From NCBI RefSeq assembly GCF_901933205.1, contig NC_044573.1, forward strand, positions 86,076,546 to 86,140,545: 64,000 nt of DNA, written 5' to 3'. The translations under genes and the position numbers were made by a program. Each line of letters starts with the position of its first letter. Positions within the stretch are counted from its first letter, which is position 1. Under the pieces are notes generated by a model. It saw only the letters and a list, made by a program, of their open reading frames with translations, was not told where the DNA came from and made no database searches. Shown in pieces: positions 13,901 to 27,067 of this stretch. Origin of the DNA: Camarhynchus parvulus. Lineage: Eukaryota > Chordata > Aves > Passeriformes > Thraupidae.

Positions 13901-16900
13901 AGTTCTTCTGCCCGATGACTCACAATGGTGAGTCAAAATATCAGTATCAAAGGACTGATAAGAGAAAGGCCAGCCAGAAACTAAATTACAGCTTTGAATA
14001 ATTGCTGTTTAAAAATACTGAATAGTTATCATTCATTACAATTACCAGTTATTTTCAGCTATGAGCCACAATTACTTGAATAAATTAATGTAGTACTACT
14101 TATAAATTGTTTCTATAAACAGCTTTAAAGGTTTGGGTCCTCATTGCAATCTTCTTGAATACAAGCAGAGTGAAATTACCCTGATTTTTTAATATTCCTA
14201 TGCTACCTACAGCTCTGTCTTTTGGTTCATATACTAATAAGACTGAAAATTATTACTTCTGAAATGCAGTTGGAGAGAACAAAATTGAGTGTAAGGTAGT
14301 AAAGCAATTTCAAAACCATCTGATAGACCTACAATAGCCAGAGAAAAAGGGATTTGAAGATTATAAAATAGATAGTATAATATACTCTTCCTTAAACTGT
14401 CTTTGCTCACAAGTGTACTGTTTTCTTCCCACCTGCCTCCAAAAGTTCTTTATCCTTTGTATATGGGCCAAACCACTTAGGGTATCTTGTTGAGTCCTGA
14501 AGTTGAAGATCTTTTTTCACTCCACTAAAACATGTATCTGAGTTTGAGACTACTCTGAGGCTTATTTCAGAACTTCAGTCAACCCTAAGGCACAAGAGGA
14601 GAACTTGGACTAAATAATAGACAATTTAAAAGTCCTTTAGTTGAAATAATTTCTTGAAAAATATTTGAGACCTGGATTCTTGATACAAAGATAAAATAAG
14701 ATATAATGTACATAGGCTGGAATTTAACCAGTGACAAATCTAAACCTATTCCTGTCAAATTAATTCTTTGCATGAATACACTTCATTCTTCAGAGCTAGT
14801 CTGGGAGAACATTTTATGGTCTCATTTTTATTCATTTGTCACTTATGAAAAAGAACTCTTGACATGCTTTACAAAGCAAAGTTTGAGTTCGCCTTCTTGA
14901 AAAGCAGGTTGTACAAAACAGGACTTTTTTCATCTTGTCCTTCAGTTCCAAGAAGCACCAGCTCAAATTTAGAAGAGAGAAAGAATACAATTTGAGGTTG
15001 GATACCTCTTCTGTGGTGTAGATCAGTTAACAAATAGGAATTATCACTTTTAAGTACTGGGGAGATTTACAAATACTATTTCCTTCTAGCTACTGAAATG
15101 AATGTTCTATATTTCAGATGACTTAGAAAAATCTTGTTGTTGGCAGACACTAAAGAAGTACTTAATGCAACAGTGCTTCTAAAGAAATATATAAAGGAAA
15201 GCTGAAGCTGTCATTTATAATGAAGTCTGAATTCCAGACCTCAAAAATAATTCAGAAAGAAGCGTGTGCTCTGATTCAGAGTATGGATATGCAACTCTTC
15301 AGGATTCAGAGATTAATGGTAAATAAAAGGACCAGTTAACTTAATACCACCTTTTCCAGTGTTTTATTAATAATAATCCTGCTACAAACAAGCATTAGAA
15401 CTCATAATGATGCTCACCAGATGTCTTTTTGCTGGTCAGAAAAGTAAATGCTAACTCTTTTTTTTTCAATAAAAGCAACATGTAAAATAAAACAGACCCA
15501 AAAAGTACAGAAGAAAAATTGCATAGTAGGGGGTGGTGGAGAAAGCAATTAACTTGAAGAATGTAGAACTGAAAATTAGAACATAGTTTGGCTAAGTTTT
15601 CTACTTGGTAACTGTAATTAAAGAGTACTGCTTGTCTTATTGAAGCAATAAAACAAAATATTGTCTGCTTAGCAAATGACCTTTAACTTGCAAAAATATG
15701 CAGTTCTGAATGCAAATGAAATAGTAGCTTGGAAGAAATTAAATTTATTTCCAATTTCTACATTTTATGTGCACCCTTCTGCATTCTTGAGTCTGTGAAC
15801 CACTTCGAAGTGCGCCAACAAGACATTTGTTCAGAATTCTCACTACATCATCTTGTACACAATGTGTTGTAACACAAAAGCTACAGGGTAAGGTCAGGAC
15901 AGGCTGTAGATTTTCTGATTTGTGTGGGTCCACTATTTTTACTTACCTATAGACATGGTATTAAGGAGCTCCTAACAAACATGTCTGCTCTGAAGCTGAA
16001 GAAGCAGCTGTAGGATCTCAAGCTGCGCTGGCCTTAGTTTATAGTATTGCTTCTCTTTAAGCCAAGTTTGGCAAAAATAGTGGTATGATTAGTAGTACTT
16101 TCATAACATTTATAAAAAATTGCGAGGAAGGATACTTTTCTGTGCATTCTGAACTGACACATCAAGATCTACTTTAGAGCTAATACTAGAGAAACACTCT
16201 CAAGAACCTAGTGCAACTTCTGTGTGTGGATTTATCTCCAGACTTTTAGGCAAGAACCTTGATTGTGATAGCAATGAGGCCTGGCTTCGGGTAATAGAGG
16301 AGAGTGTCGTGACCATGCTGAAACATACACATTTGATGTAGATGAGTTTTTCCACCCAGAAAGACTGGACAGAGCCAAGCAAAACCTTGTTTTTAAGCCC
16401 TGTTTTTTGCCTTACCAAGCTGTTACATCCCAGAGTCCTTTAATGCTCATGAGTTTATGGAGATCCTACAATGTATATTAAGACAGTATGAGGCATATAC
16501 TCATAATAATGTGGCCTCACATCTGATTTTAATCACCTGACCTAACCTGTGCAGTAATGTGGGGTTCTTTTGCCACAAGAGCCCTTACTCAATGTATTAC
16601 TAGATGTCTTTTTTAAGTGTTTATTGTCAAATTTTGAGAGCATGTAACTTAATACTAATATATTCATGTTATGATAGATATATTTTACATATATTGTTGC
16701 ATTGTCATTACTTTTGCTCAGATTCTTTGCATATAAAACTCCAGTGTAGAATTGAGTTGAAACTTTCAAGAGCAATTAAATATGACTGCTTGTTTGGAGT
16801 TGGAAGTAATGCAGTAGAAATTCTTTTGGCTAAGAATAGAACCAAATTTGATCAAGATAAGTGCATATTCTTTTTAGCTATCAGACTAGCAGTAGAGTGA

Positions 16901-19900
16901 GACATCATCAGTAAGTATTGCTGGCAACAAGTTAGAACACTTGTATTTCCAAAAATACTGCATAGAATTTCTTTCAAATATTTCAATGCAAAAGCTTCAT
17001 CCTTTTTTTTTTTAATTTCTATTTTGTTTTATTGTTATTTGGGTTTATATTTTCACATTGTATTCATGGTCGGTTTGAAGTATTGTAGAGCTTACATAGT
17101 GTGGTCTAAGTGCGTGTTAATTATTAATCTTAAAAATTATTGAATATGCTGCATTATGTTACTTCTGAAGACTTAAATAGTATCTGGATTTTGTGGTTTT
17201 TAAATGTGCACAACCACAATGAAATTGCCATGTGTATATTGAAATGATTACTACTTGTGTTATCTTTAATCTGCATTGTCAAGGGTATCTAAATTGTGTT
17301 CTATTTATGCAAAGAGTGTAAATATAATGAATAGTCATGGTGCACATTATTAGTCTGCATTCTAATAGTTAGTCTAATAATCTACATGGGTATTTCCAGC
17401 TCTTTTCTTAAATGTGAGAGATTATTTGGTTTTTCAATAGAGAACTCTTCTGTACTGATAACAGAGGTCAGATGGAATTCCAGCAGATTTCTCTCTTCTG
17501 TTCTTTGATTCATTACTGGGTAAAATGAGTTGCCCTGAATTTTTTTTTTTTTTTTTTGCCTGTGCTTCCAATTATTTTTGTACTCTTACCTCAATGCATT
17601 ACTCAAAATAAACTGTATTTTAGTGGAGACTTTGGGAGCCTACCACTTGTGGTCATGGTAATATACTGGGGGACAGAAGTGGGAGTTAGTATTTCATATG
17701 GAGCAGTAGCTATGTGGAGAAGTAATTTAAATTCATATGCTGATTTTGAAAATTAGAAGAAGTTTTTTGAAACCATTGTATAAAATTCAGTCTCCTTTTC
17801 CTACAAAATCAAAATGTTTGTGTATAAATATATATTTGTGCATGTTTAGGTAGCTATGAGTAATTCTTAGCTAAGATGATCAAAACCTCTTCTTAAATAT
17901 GTTTTTAATGACCATGTTCTATGTAGTTATGTATTTCTCTGATGCTGCTAAAATTGATGTTCTGTCCTGCCTTTATGCATACTGGAGGCTTTCATGGTCA
18001 GTGGTGATGAACTTCCTCCTCTTCTGACCTCTGTAATAATAATTCTTCCCAAGCTTATTTTAAGTCCGTATGGGGCAAGTATTCCCACTTCTCACATAAG
18101 CTATGGGGAGTATTGCAGGAGAAGGGAGGACTGCTGTTTAAGGTGTCTCAGAATTGCTGATATGAAGATTGCTGTATTCTTTGAGTATGTCCTGTTTGTG
18201 ATATTATTTGGACAACTTTTACTCGCTAGAAAATACTGAAGAGTTGAAAGAATGCTTATTTAACCTTGACATAAAATACTGAAGTTGTTCCAAAACCCCC
18301 CAAAAATACAGTATCAAAATAAAACCAAAAACATTAAAATTAGATTTCTTGTTTCTGAAGTGTCCCAGCCAGTTTTTGCCTTTCTTTTGGAAGAAACTGG
18401 AATTTTAAATCGCATGTTTTCTTTGTTGTGGGTAAGAGTCCCTTTCCTTTTCCTTTCCATCTGATGAAAACTAAGTAGACCAATACTGTCCTTATTTCTG
18501 CGACATCTCAAGCTGGAAATCCTTTGCATTTTGCTTTTACTAAAAAAAGCTTATATTCCTGTCTTCTGCTACATCGTTTGCTTTGTCATAAAACATGATT
18601 GAAGGGTGTTTCTTCCTTCCATATCCTCAAAGTTTAGTATTTCTAGTATGTTAATTAATTTCTAGTGTGTTAATTAATACAGACTTTTCCCCAGGTGATA
18701 GTATACTTATACAGTAGTTTGCACCTTTTAACATAACATTTTCTAATTTAAGGAGTTTTTTTCAAAGATTTTTTTTTCAGATTTTTTATGTTTTCTCGTT
18801 TCTTTCATGTCTCTAGCCAACAAGGACGCTAGTTATGACAAGTATGTCTTCTGAGTAAGTATTAACCATTTTGATTCTTTATTCAGCCTACCATTTAAAT
18901 TTGAATATTGATAAATTTTTTATGCTTATAGAAAATTAAATTTATTTTTAGGCTCTGCTCTTTATTTTGTTCTGTATCCTTGCTAGAAACTTGTTTGTAC
19001 ATACATATTCTGTTGTTATTTGCACTGTATGTATATGTTTTTGTTGCTCTGGTGGAGACTGAAGTAGTTCCACAGGTGAGATCAACAGTGCTTCCAAGCA
19101 ATAAAACTAAAATCTTAAGTTTTGAACTTATCTGAAGGAAATGTACATAGTATTTGTATGTAGTAAATGGTTCAGCCCAACACAGCCTTTTCAGCATACA
19201 TTTTAATTATTTCTAATTAAAAAGTCATAATATGAAACATCAGTTTAAAATGTTTTATTTCATACAAATAGTTGCAGAATAAATATCAGTTGTAGGCTTT
19301 CTAGTGACTTCGTTTCAAAACATTAGAAGGAGCTGCCACTGCATATTTTGGGGGAGAGTTAATAATTTTCTGGCATGCTCTTATCATTCTCTTAAAAGTC
19401 TTAAAGCATAAGGAACATCCAACAAAAACACAATTCCATATTTTATACTACACTTGCTTACAGTTTTTGAATTCTTTTTCAAAACTCAAGATATTTATAC
19501 TACCCAAAAATCTGTTTCAGGTTTGCTGTAACTAAATGTTGACAGTTACATAGAAATAAATACTCAGAAACAGCACTTAGTGGCTATGCTTTCAGAAGTT
19601 TTTGTAAAAGGTTATCAATAGCTATTAAGAAGTATACTTATATATGTCAGAAACATAAAATAGAATTAATATTTTTCTTCTATTTAATGTGACTGGATCC
19701 TAGTAACACCAGGACTATAAAATGAATCTCACAAGTCATGCAATGCAGAATCACTGTGGATCATTACTACAGAGCAGATAATAGGGGAAAACAGAGGCTG
19801 TGGTCTGCTTGAAAGAAGAGAACAAATCCTGGCTGAGCTGGGGATTTATTTTTTTAAAACAGGTCATTAACATATTATTTCTTTCATGTTCTTATATGTT

Positions 19901-22900
19901 GACTTTTCCCACCAGCCAGTTACTATTTCATTAAAATAAATGGGGATAAAAATTGCTTTTCTTCACAACCTTTTCATCGAGACTTCTTTTGGCTGACTAC
20001 AGTTGTAGGCATTCATCATCTTGTAAATGGTTGAAGGGAAAAGAACTGCGTCTGAAACAACTAAAGAACAGAAAACAGTCCTCCAAAACACAACCCAGTG
20101 GTCAAAAGCCAATTCTACTACCCAGTAGCTACAGCCTCAGAAGTGATTCATTAGAATTTGCATTTTAAGATGCATGAGTTCAATGGTTTCATGGCATTGG
20201 GTTTTGAGATAATGATAAATGCTGCTCACTGATTCACAACCATACAGCTATCTAATTTTCTGATTTAAAAATTCAGTGAAATTTAGCTGTAAATTTTCAT
20301 CCACCAGTTTTTGCATGTCTCAAGTATAAACTGGTGAGTTTTCTCTGCAGTTTGTAAGACGTCTTCGATTCAAGACTTGTACAACAAAAATTTTTCATAT
20401 CCTTGTGAGGAATTTTGTGTAGACACAGGAAGAATTTAGAAAAGGTTCAGGTAAAGCATGGAGCATGCAGTCTGAGCAGGGCCAGCCCCTATGAGTTGCA
20501 ATGTTGCAGAAACATTCACTTGTAGGCTATATCAAGCTAAAGCTCACAAAATGAAAAGGGAATACTAAAAATTCTAGTAACAATCAAAGCTATATAGCCA
20601 AGGCCAGAGAGAGGGTTAGCCATAGGATTTTTTTAAAGTATCTCAACATACAATATCACCTTTTGATTTCATTGTAACATTAATTTGCTGCACTGTTTTC
20701 ACTATACATTTTTTTTTGTTTTAAACTTCTTGAAAAATGATTGCTCTAGTTTTTGTGAAGAATTTTTTTGCAGTTTTGTTGGGATTCTGTTAAGTAGTGT
20801 TTGTTTTAGCTGGGATATTTCGGGAGTTCTACCAGGCTTCCTTTCTGTGCAGTTAAATGTAGTGAGAATGAAGCAACCCCGAAGGCTTCTGGAGGTGCTC
20901 TGAGTGCACTTGCATTGTGTCTGTGATCACCTCAGAAGTTTTGCCTTAAAGGATCACCACTGTAATAGTGTGGCTGTGTTCAAGTTTGTGACTAATTGCT
21001 TTCTCTTTTGTTGCATGGATATTTGCAAGTTAGTTTGGGGAGTAGAGAGACCACCAGAATTTTGCTTTATTTTACAGATCTTTAAGGATCATTTACAATT
21101 GTAAAAATAATCATTAGTAAAAGCAGTAAATTGTTATCATGCAACAGCTTTTCTCTTGTGATACCAAGGTCTTCCTGTTTTCATAATTATATATTTATGT
21201 GCTCCTGCATAGCTATGTAGAAAGCTCAAATTAGAATTCCATTTATAGATGGCCATTCTGGAATGTAGATCTAATTTTATGTATTTCATTATAATTGTAT
21301 TTAAGGATAAGTGAATTTTTAATTGAAACATTAGCATAGATGTGTAGGTTGCAAGCCAGATAGAACTTTAGGACTTTTCTAAATTTAGACACAGCATTAT
21401 TCAGATGCTGAAAATCTAGGGCTTCTTAATGAAAACCTGTTAAATGTGCTGTGTCTACATGTTTACATTCCTTGGTAATATTTTTTATAGTGCTATAAAA
21501 GAAACAAAGAATTAGGCTCTCTTGTGTTGGTCATTGTACACAAACAACATAATGGATAATTCTGGACTCAAAAGCTTTTATTTAAACAGACAAGATAGAT
21601 GTGGGGGCAAAAGGGCTTTGATGTGCAAGTAGATGTGATTGTGTGATAATGGGAAAGGGTCTGTTAGGACTCTGGAGAGGCTAATGAATTTAGGGCTAGT
21701 AAATAGGTAGAGGCTTAGTGAGAAAAGGATAAAAAATGTTTAGTGGGGAAAGATATGAGGTGAATTTGAATTAATTTGCGGTGTATGTATATGCTTTTAT
21801 AATTCTGCCTTCCTCCATTCAGTGTTGCATGGGCTTTTTTAGCTTTTCTTCTTTTTTAGGAAGCAAAATACAGTAATTCAGGTTGTGAAGAAACTTGGAG
21901 ACTTTTTGTTCTCAAATGAAGTGTGTGAAACAACAAGTCATGTAGTTACTGGGAGCCCTCGTCGTACCTTGAATGTTATGCTGGGAATTGCTCGTGGGTG
22001 TTGGATTGTTTCTTATGAATGGGTAAGAAATATTTCTAACTTTACTACACAATAAATTAAATTTAGTTTGTGTAGCTGAAATATCAACTATGTTTGTGTC
22101 CATGCAACTTGCAGTGATGCCAATGTTCAGTTATTCAGGCTTACTTAGAGTTAGTTCAATTAGATGAAATTTGTCTGTGTGAAAATCTGTTAGTTAGTTA
22201 CAGTTTTTCAGTGCTTAATTTAACCAAAATATTCCTGTGTTGTACCTCATTATCTAGCTTAGAAAGAGGACTTATCTCATAGATGACAAACTCATATCCC
22301 ATGCATTATTTTTGGACAGATTAATTTCTGCTCAACGTTAGCCAACTCACATTATTCAGATTGAACTTTTTATGTCTTGATATATTTCTGTTATGTTCTG
22401 AAACATGTATTGTGTTCAGCATTGGAAAAAATAAAGGGAAATTCTTAGATGTTTCACTGCAAATGGGAAAAAATGTATAATAGGAATAATGGTGACTGGG
22501 TGGGGAACTTATCTGTCAGCCCAGCTTAATCCATCTCAATTGCTCACTGTAATAATAGAGATTAACCATTCTGTCTGATGTTGCAGATGACAGCTTCTCA
22601 GCTTTCCTCATGTTTCCAGAGCTATAAAACATAGCTGGTGAAATTTATATAGAAATAGCTCTTCATCTTAAACAGAAAAGGGTTTTTGAATAACTAAATT
22701 TCATGGTTTCCTCTTTCTTATAAATGCTTTAAAATTTACTTGTTGGGTGGAAAATAAACTGCTGCCTTTTTGTTTTCAAGATGTCTGGCTTTCCAGTATG
22801 AAGCTTGTCCTAGATGATATATATGCAGTTACCTGAAGTTGTTGTGGTATACTTCAGGGTTTTCAGAAGTTCTTAGTGATTAATTTCCTTGGAATAGAAG

Positions 22901-25900
22901 GTTTGCATCTTTGGCCACCTTAAGGATCCAGTAATGTGCCTTTGTGGCAAAAGAAAACTAATAGCATCCTTGGCTGCATTGAGGAGCATATTTCAGCAGG
23001 GGTTTTGGAGAACATCTCCACAGACTCATTCCAGCCCACTATATGATTCTTTGCTTCTATTAATTAAATACATTGAATTATCTGTCCCACACTTAGCTTT
23101 GTACTGAGCATTAAACAAGTTACAAAGTAATTGTCACAAGTTACTTTTTCATAACAGGGTGCTCAAACATGAAAGTTGTCTTCTTCCTTGAGAAAAAGCT
23201 TCAAATAGCTACAAAGATAGCTAGAGATAAGTACTACAAAATAGTTTCCTGTCTTAGTACATAAAGCAGTATGGATAATCAGTATTCCAACAAGTGCTGT
23301 CCTGGAATTTCATTGCCCATTTTATGCCCTGGACTTCTGTGGACAAAGACATGGTGAAAATATCTACCTATGCTCTTCACAGAGCAGTATTGATTGGAAA
23401 TGTTGTCCTCCTGTCTTATGGTCTACCTTGTAGACTTATCATGGGATCATCTATATCCCTCTTATAATACCAATAAGTTGAATGAAATTATTTCAAGGAT
23501 TAGTTTGTCCCTGTAGATGTTTTTGGATCAAATGCTGATGCTGTTTTCACTCATTTTATTGAGCTGCTATTTAGACAAAGTTCTGAAGTGACTAGGAGAG
23601 ATGCATGAGAAAGAACTAGAGATGAACTTCAGATCTCCAGATCAGGTTTGATCTTATAGTATCTGCTTATCTGGAAGATTGCTTTTTTAATATTTTTAGA
23701 ACTGTGCTTATCTCTTTCACAGAGGCCAGGTCCAACTTTGCCCATAAATGCATATTCCCTCAATTTATTTATTTATTTGTTTATTTATTTATTTAAGTGA
23801 ATTAAAACAGTGCTTTGAACCTTTTTTTAAAAAATGTATCTTCACCTGTTTAAACTATGTAGGTGCTTCATATTCTTATTTCATATTGTGTCAATGGCCA
23901 TTTGGCCATAAGATGACCAAGTACTTTTGCCATCTTTTTACCCAAATTGGTTAATTAGAGATGAGAAAACTGAAGCCTTACCTAGCCAGAATTGAGGAAT
24001 TCAGTAGAAAATTAGTCAGTAAATATATTTAACTCTGCCTTTTGACTTGTGGACATAATTTAGGGGAAAGTGGTTTTTTTCTTCTGAGAAATACTTAAAA
24101 TGTTATTTTTAGAGATGGATGTTAGAGAAATACCAAATTTACCATCAGACATTTAACCTTCATAGCACTCCATTTACATTTTCCAGATGAATTATTCAAG
24201 TATAAATACCATATGATCATGCATTGTGCTAGCTGGATAGGTGCGAGACCTTAAATAATAACTAACCAAATAGTGTGTTTTCAGACCCTTTGAGCTAACT
24301 CTTTTACAACTGCACATTTGAAAACTTCTAGATAGCTCTTTATTCTCAATAGAAATGTGCATTCTGAAGTATTCAGCTAAGAATAACATAGCAAATCATA
24401 GCTTCTTTTTGAATTACATGAATCTGAAGCATTTTTTGGTGTTGCTATGAAAATATAACTGGTTGAAAATTTGCCAAAGTCAGAAACAAACTTTCAGTGA
24501 CTTGGAATGGAAAGCTCTTGTCTTTGTTTTCATGAAAACTGAATGTTTTAGTGAGTGGTGACCTAATTATTTACTGCAGGACCTGTTCATGAACTCAGTA
24601 TCCAATTTTCTTTTTATCTAGGAGAGTAGATACGATGCCTTTGTACTCAATTCCAGAACCATGATAGACAAGCATTAATCCATCTTTTGTTAAGACAAAC
24701 AAATTTAATTTCTAAACAAAATTCTGTAAATACTACAAGGGTTGATAAAGGTCATTGCTGTAGAATTGGCCTGGAAAATGAAATAGGATTACTTAATCAT
24801 AACTAATCTTTTGGCTTTATATTTTAATCTATTTAGGTTGTTTTCCAGCTACTTTTGATGCAAACATAATTTTGGTACTATAAGGACGTGCTGTATATGT
24901 AATACAGCACAGTACATCTGTTCCTGCTCAAGTTTATTTATGAAGAATTTTTTTAATGTAATATGTCTATTTATATCGTGATTAAAAGAGAAATTACATT
25001 AACAAGTTTCTTTTATGTTCAATAAATATATACAGCTATAAGTATAAAGCCAAGAGGCTTTGATATTCTTATTGTAAATTGTTAAAAGTAATTATAAAAA
25101 ATATACACAGGTACCACCCTAAAATTCATAATTTAAAATCCTAAGTTGCAGTCTTAAATGTATTCTTTAAGAAGTTACAATACTTTTCTTAGCTGAACAT
25201 TGCAATGCATTAGGTTTTGAATATTTTTAAAGGTCATTGATTTATTAATGCGCTTAACTCTTATTTTTATGTTTGGTGTGATATAATGGCTGTAGAAATT
25301 ATTTTCTCTTTTTGCACAGCTGTTGCATTTACAAATATTTGATTGTGCTTTTTCTAAAAGTAAACGTATTCTTTGAATGTTTTGTAATCAAGTTTAGCAG
25401 TAAGTCTAAGGATATGCTGCTTTCTATTGTCAGAAAAAAAAAATCTTTTCCAATAGCCTGCAAAATGGGACACCTCTCCTCACAAGTCAGACATCACTTG
25501 TCACATCAAACAAGGAAACAGCTTTTAAAGAAGTTCACATTCGAGGTTGTTGGTTTCCCTGGAAGTCATCAGGCATAAGATACTTTGGACTGAAAACTGT
25601 AGAACTTATTTAGAAAATAATTTTGTTATGAAAACTGAATTTGCAATTTACTGCTTTGTAGCAATAGATTTGGGGCAAAAGAGCCCTTTACAGAAACTTA
25701 CTTTCTTACAAGCAATTGGGCCATTTTATAAGGTTTATATTGCTAGTTTATGATCAATTTGTTCAGCTTAGAATTTCCCATTAGTGAGATGTAACATTGT
25801 AAAGGATAACTTTACCATGCTCAGTATATATAATGCCAGTTTTTATCTACAGGGAATATTTCATAGACGCGTTCACAAATTTTAATTGGGAACAATTTAT

Positions 25901-27067
25901 AATTTAAATTTAAACTAATAATATATGCATTTGTATGGCAGAGTATTTCAGTCATTGTGAATCAAGCATGGGAATAATTTCAGACACTGATTAAATTGAG
26001 CTTGTTCTAAGATGAATAATGACAACTGTTTAATAGTGCATGGCTGTGCTAATGACTTAATCTATTTGAAATGGCTAGAGAGCTATTTAGGGAAGATATG
26101 AGAGAAGCTCAATTATCCTAAAACAGGGATTTGCTTTCTGATAAATTCCATATATCCTCTTTAGGGGGGATATGTCTGCTTCTTATTCAGTTAGCTTCAC
26201 TTTCTCTAGGAGCAACAGAATGTCTCACTGTTGGTAACAGCACTTTTTTGAACTTAAGGGGTGCCAGGTCAGAGCTCACAAATGATGCACACAAATGATT
26301 ATGTGTTTTCTGGAGTGTCAGTGTTCTGCAGACTTCTTTTGTGCTCTAGAGTGTGACGCTGACAAAGGAGGTTACTACAGAGCAAGAAACTGAGTTATTC
26401 TTCTTTGCAGGATGATTTATATATGTGATGTGGATTCTTTGCAATAGTTGCATAATCCTTGTAGTAGTAGGGGTCCAGTATTGTTTGACATCTTCATTTA
26501 TGATCTGGATGATGGGGAAAAATGCACCCTCAGCAAGTTTGCAGATGTCAGAAGACTGTGGGGAGTGTTTGATACAGCAGATGGATGTTCCTGTTCAGAA
26601 GGACTTTGACAAGCTGGAGAAATGAGCCAACAGGAACCTCATGAAATTCAATGATTATTGAATGAGAGAACAGAACTGGTATATTATGACTCGCTTTTTC
26701 AAATTTTTTGCTCTATGTATTGTGATTAAAAAATAGTTGACTTTTTAATATCCTCACAATGTTTTAGAATGTAATATAGCTGTGCCTAGAAGTATGACTG
26801 ATATTTCAATGGTTTGTTTTAGTTGTAAAAATTGTTTCTTTCTTATTTATTGATTTTTCACCAAATTATTTGGTTTGGGTAAATGAAATAGAAAGCCAGG
26901 TGTTGTAACAGCACTGTCACTTCTAATTACACATTCAAAAAGTGATTTTAGAAATTTTAAGATTCTACTTAGCATTTATTTTCTTTTAGGTTCTGTGGTC
27001 TTTGGAATTAGGCCATTGGATCTCCGAGGAACCATATGAGCTTTCATCCAGCTTCCCTGCAGCTCCT
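905..27067 (+). CDS. MCPH1: MCPH1 (microcephalin), partial, five spliced exons
   Basis: Spliced gene: exons 905-1906, 7172-7284, 18817-18854, 21860-22022 and 26990-27067, 1394 coding bases joining in one frame. Microcephalin is a nuclear BRCT protein that restrains condensin II, helps set mitotic entry timing and takes part in the DNA damage response; human loss causes primary microcephaly. The joined C-terminal part reads [10 protein letters not shown], then [13 protein letters not shown], then [16 protein letters not shown], which I recognise as the second BRCT domain of microcephalin. Upstream is the long low-complexity central region. The first BRCT exons (before base 1) and third BRCT exons (after base 64000) were not found, so the gene is partial at both ends. 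Introns are large, and the last one holds ANGPT2 on the opposite strand. Exon numbers below follow the human gene and are from memory. Confidence 0.96.
1907..7171 (+). other. MCPH1 intron between exons 8 and 9
   Basis: AT-rich intron of about 5.3 kb with GTAAGT and TTTCTAG ends. It contains an in-frame extension of the large exon up to the stop at 1954-1956, a CR1 fragment near 2985-3140 and an AATAAA at 3457-3462. The small open frames look random. Confidence 0.85.
2985..3140 (+). repeat. CR1 LINE fragment (internal ORF2 region)
   Basis: Contains GGATCTTGTTCTCCCCAAGA, then GGCTGCAGTGACCATGAAAT, then GTTGGAGTTCAAGATCTTGG, which resemble the internal coding part of avian CR1. The frame is degraded. 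Borders are approximate. Confidence 0.7.
7172..7284 (+). CDS. MCPH1: MCPH1 exon 9 equivalent
   Basis: 113-bp exon between TTTCTAG (ends 7171) and GTCAGT (7285). It takes the single G left by the previous exon to complete a Gly codon and ends on a whole codon. It encodes a short linker ending in the basic run RKAGRRQK just before BRCT2. Phase agrees with both neighbours, which is the main support; the linker itself is poorly conserved. No domain is visible. Confidence 0.88.
12975..12994. repeat. Poly-T run (T20)
   Basis: Uninterrupted T run within an MCPH1 intron. Confidence 0.95.
17540..17557. repeat. Poly-T run (T18)
   Basis: Uninterrupted T run within an MCPH1 intron. Confidence 0.95.
18640..18677. 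repeat. Tandem duplication of a 19-mer
   Basis: TTTCTAGTATGTTAATTAA is followed directly by TTTCTAGTGTGTTAATTAA, one mismatch. Confidence 0.9.
18817..18854 (+). CDS. MCPH1: MCPH1 exon 10 equivalent, 38-bp exon opening BRCT2
   Basis: Very short exon between CTCTAG (ends 18816) and GTAAGT (18855). It encodes [12 protein letters not shown] plus two bases of a Glu codon. This matches the start of the second BRCT domain of vertebrate microcephalin, where TRTLVMTSM is strongly conserved. The length is not a multiple of three, so skipping it would break the frame. Confidence 0.95.
18855..21859 (+). other. MCPH1 intron between exons 10 and 11
   Basis: About 3 kb with canonical ends. No repeat or gene recognised. 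Open frames of 66-100 codons (for example 18895-19197 on the minus strand) have no recognisable similarity. Confidence 0.85.
21860..22022 (+). CDS. MCPH1: MCPH1 exon 11 equivalent, BRCT2 core
   Basis: 163-bp exon between TTTTTTAG (ends 21859) and GTAAGA (22023). The first base completes the Glu codon left open by the previous exon, and the exon ends on a whole Trp codon. It encodes most of BRCT2: [14 protein letters not shown], then [11 protein letters not shown], then [20 protein letters not shown]. The GIARGCW helix and the downstream Trp are typical BRCT core positions. Identity with the human protein, as remembered, is high. Confidence 0.97.
22935..23055 (+). repeat. CR1 LINE fragment, internally deleted
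   Basis: GTGCCTTTGTGGCAAAAGAA and AGCATCCTTGGCTGCATTGA match CR1 late ORF2. The sequence then jumps to CATTCCAGCCCACTATATGA, the CR1 3' terminus, so several hundred bases seem to be missing. Confidence 0.7.
23763..23796. repeat. ATTT microsatellite
   Basis: About eight ATTT units with one TTTG interruption. Confidence 0.95.
26466..26665 (+). repeat. CR1 LINE fragment (reverse transcriptase end)
   Basis: Matches CR1 around TCTTCATTTATGATCTGGAT and GCACCCTCAGCAAGTTTGCA, continuing through GACAAGCTGGAGAAATGAGC to AACCTCATGAAATTCAATGA. The frame carries stops and indels. Confidence 0.85.
26990..27067 (+). CDS. MCPH1: MCPH1 exon 12 equivalent, BRCT2 end
   Basis: 78-bp exon (26 whole codons) between TTCTTTTAG (ends 26989) and GTAAGT (27068). 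It encodes [20 protein letters not shown] and a further six residues ending FPAAP, which closes the second BRCT domain. The following intron runs past the window end and contains ANGPT2. The next exon, which should begin the third BRCT domain, is not recognisable in the remaining 36.9 kb. Confidence 0.97.

Larger units (their letters stand above)
7285..18816 (+). other. MCPH1 intron between exons 9 and 10
   Basis: About 11.5 kb, AT-rich. It holds homopolymer T runs (12975-12994 and 17540-17557) and a somewhat more GC-rich stretch at about 11650-12190 that I could not assign. A tandem 19-mer at 18640-18677 lies near the acceptor. Confidence 0.85.
22023..26989 (+). other. MCPH1 intron between exons 11 and 12
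   Basis: About 5 kb with canonical ends. It contains two CR1 fragments (about 22935-23055 and 26466-26665) and a TTTA microsatellite (23763-23796). Nothing else recognised. Confidence 0.85.
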
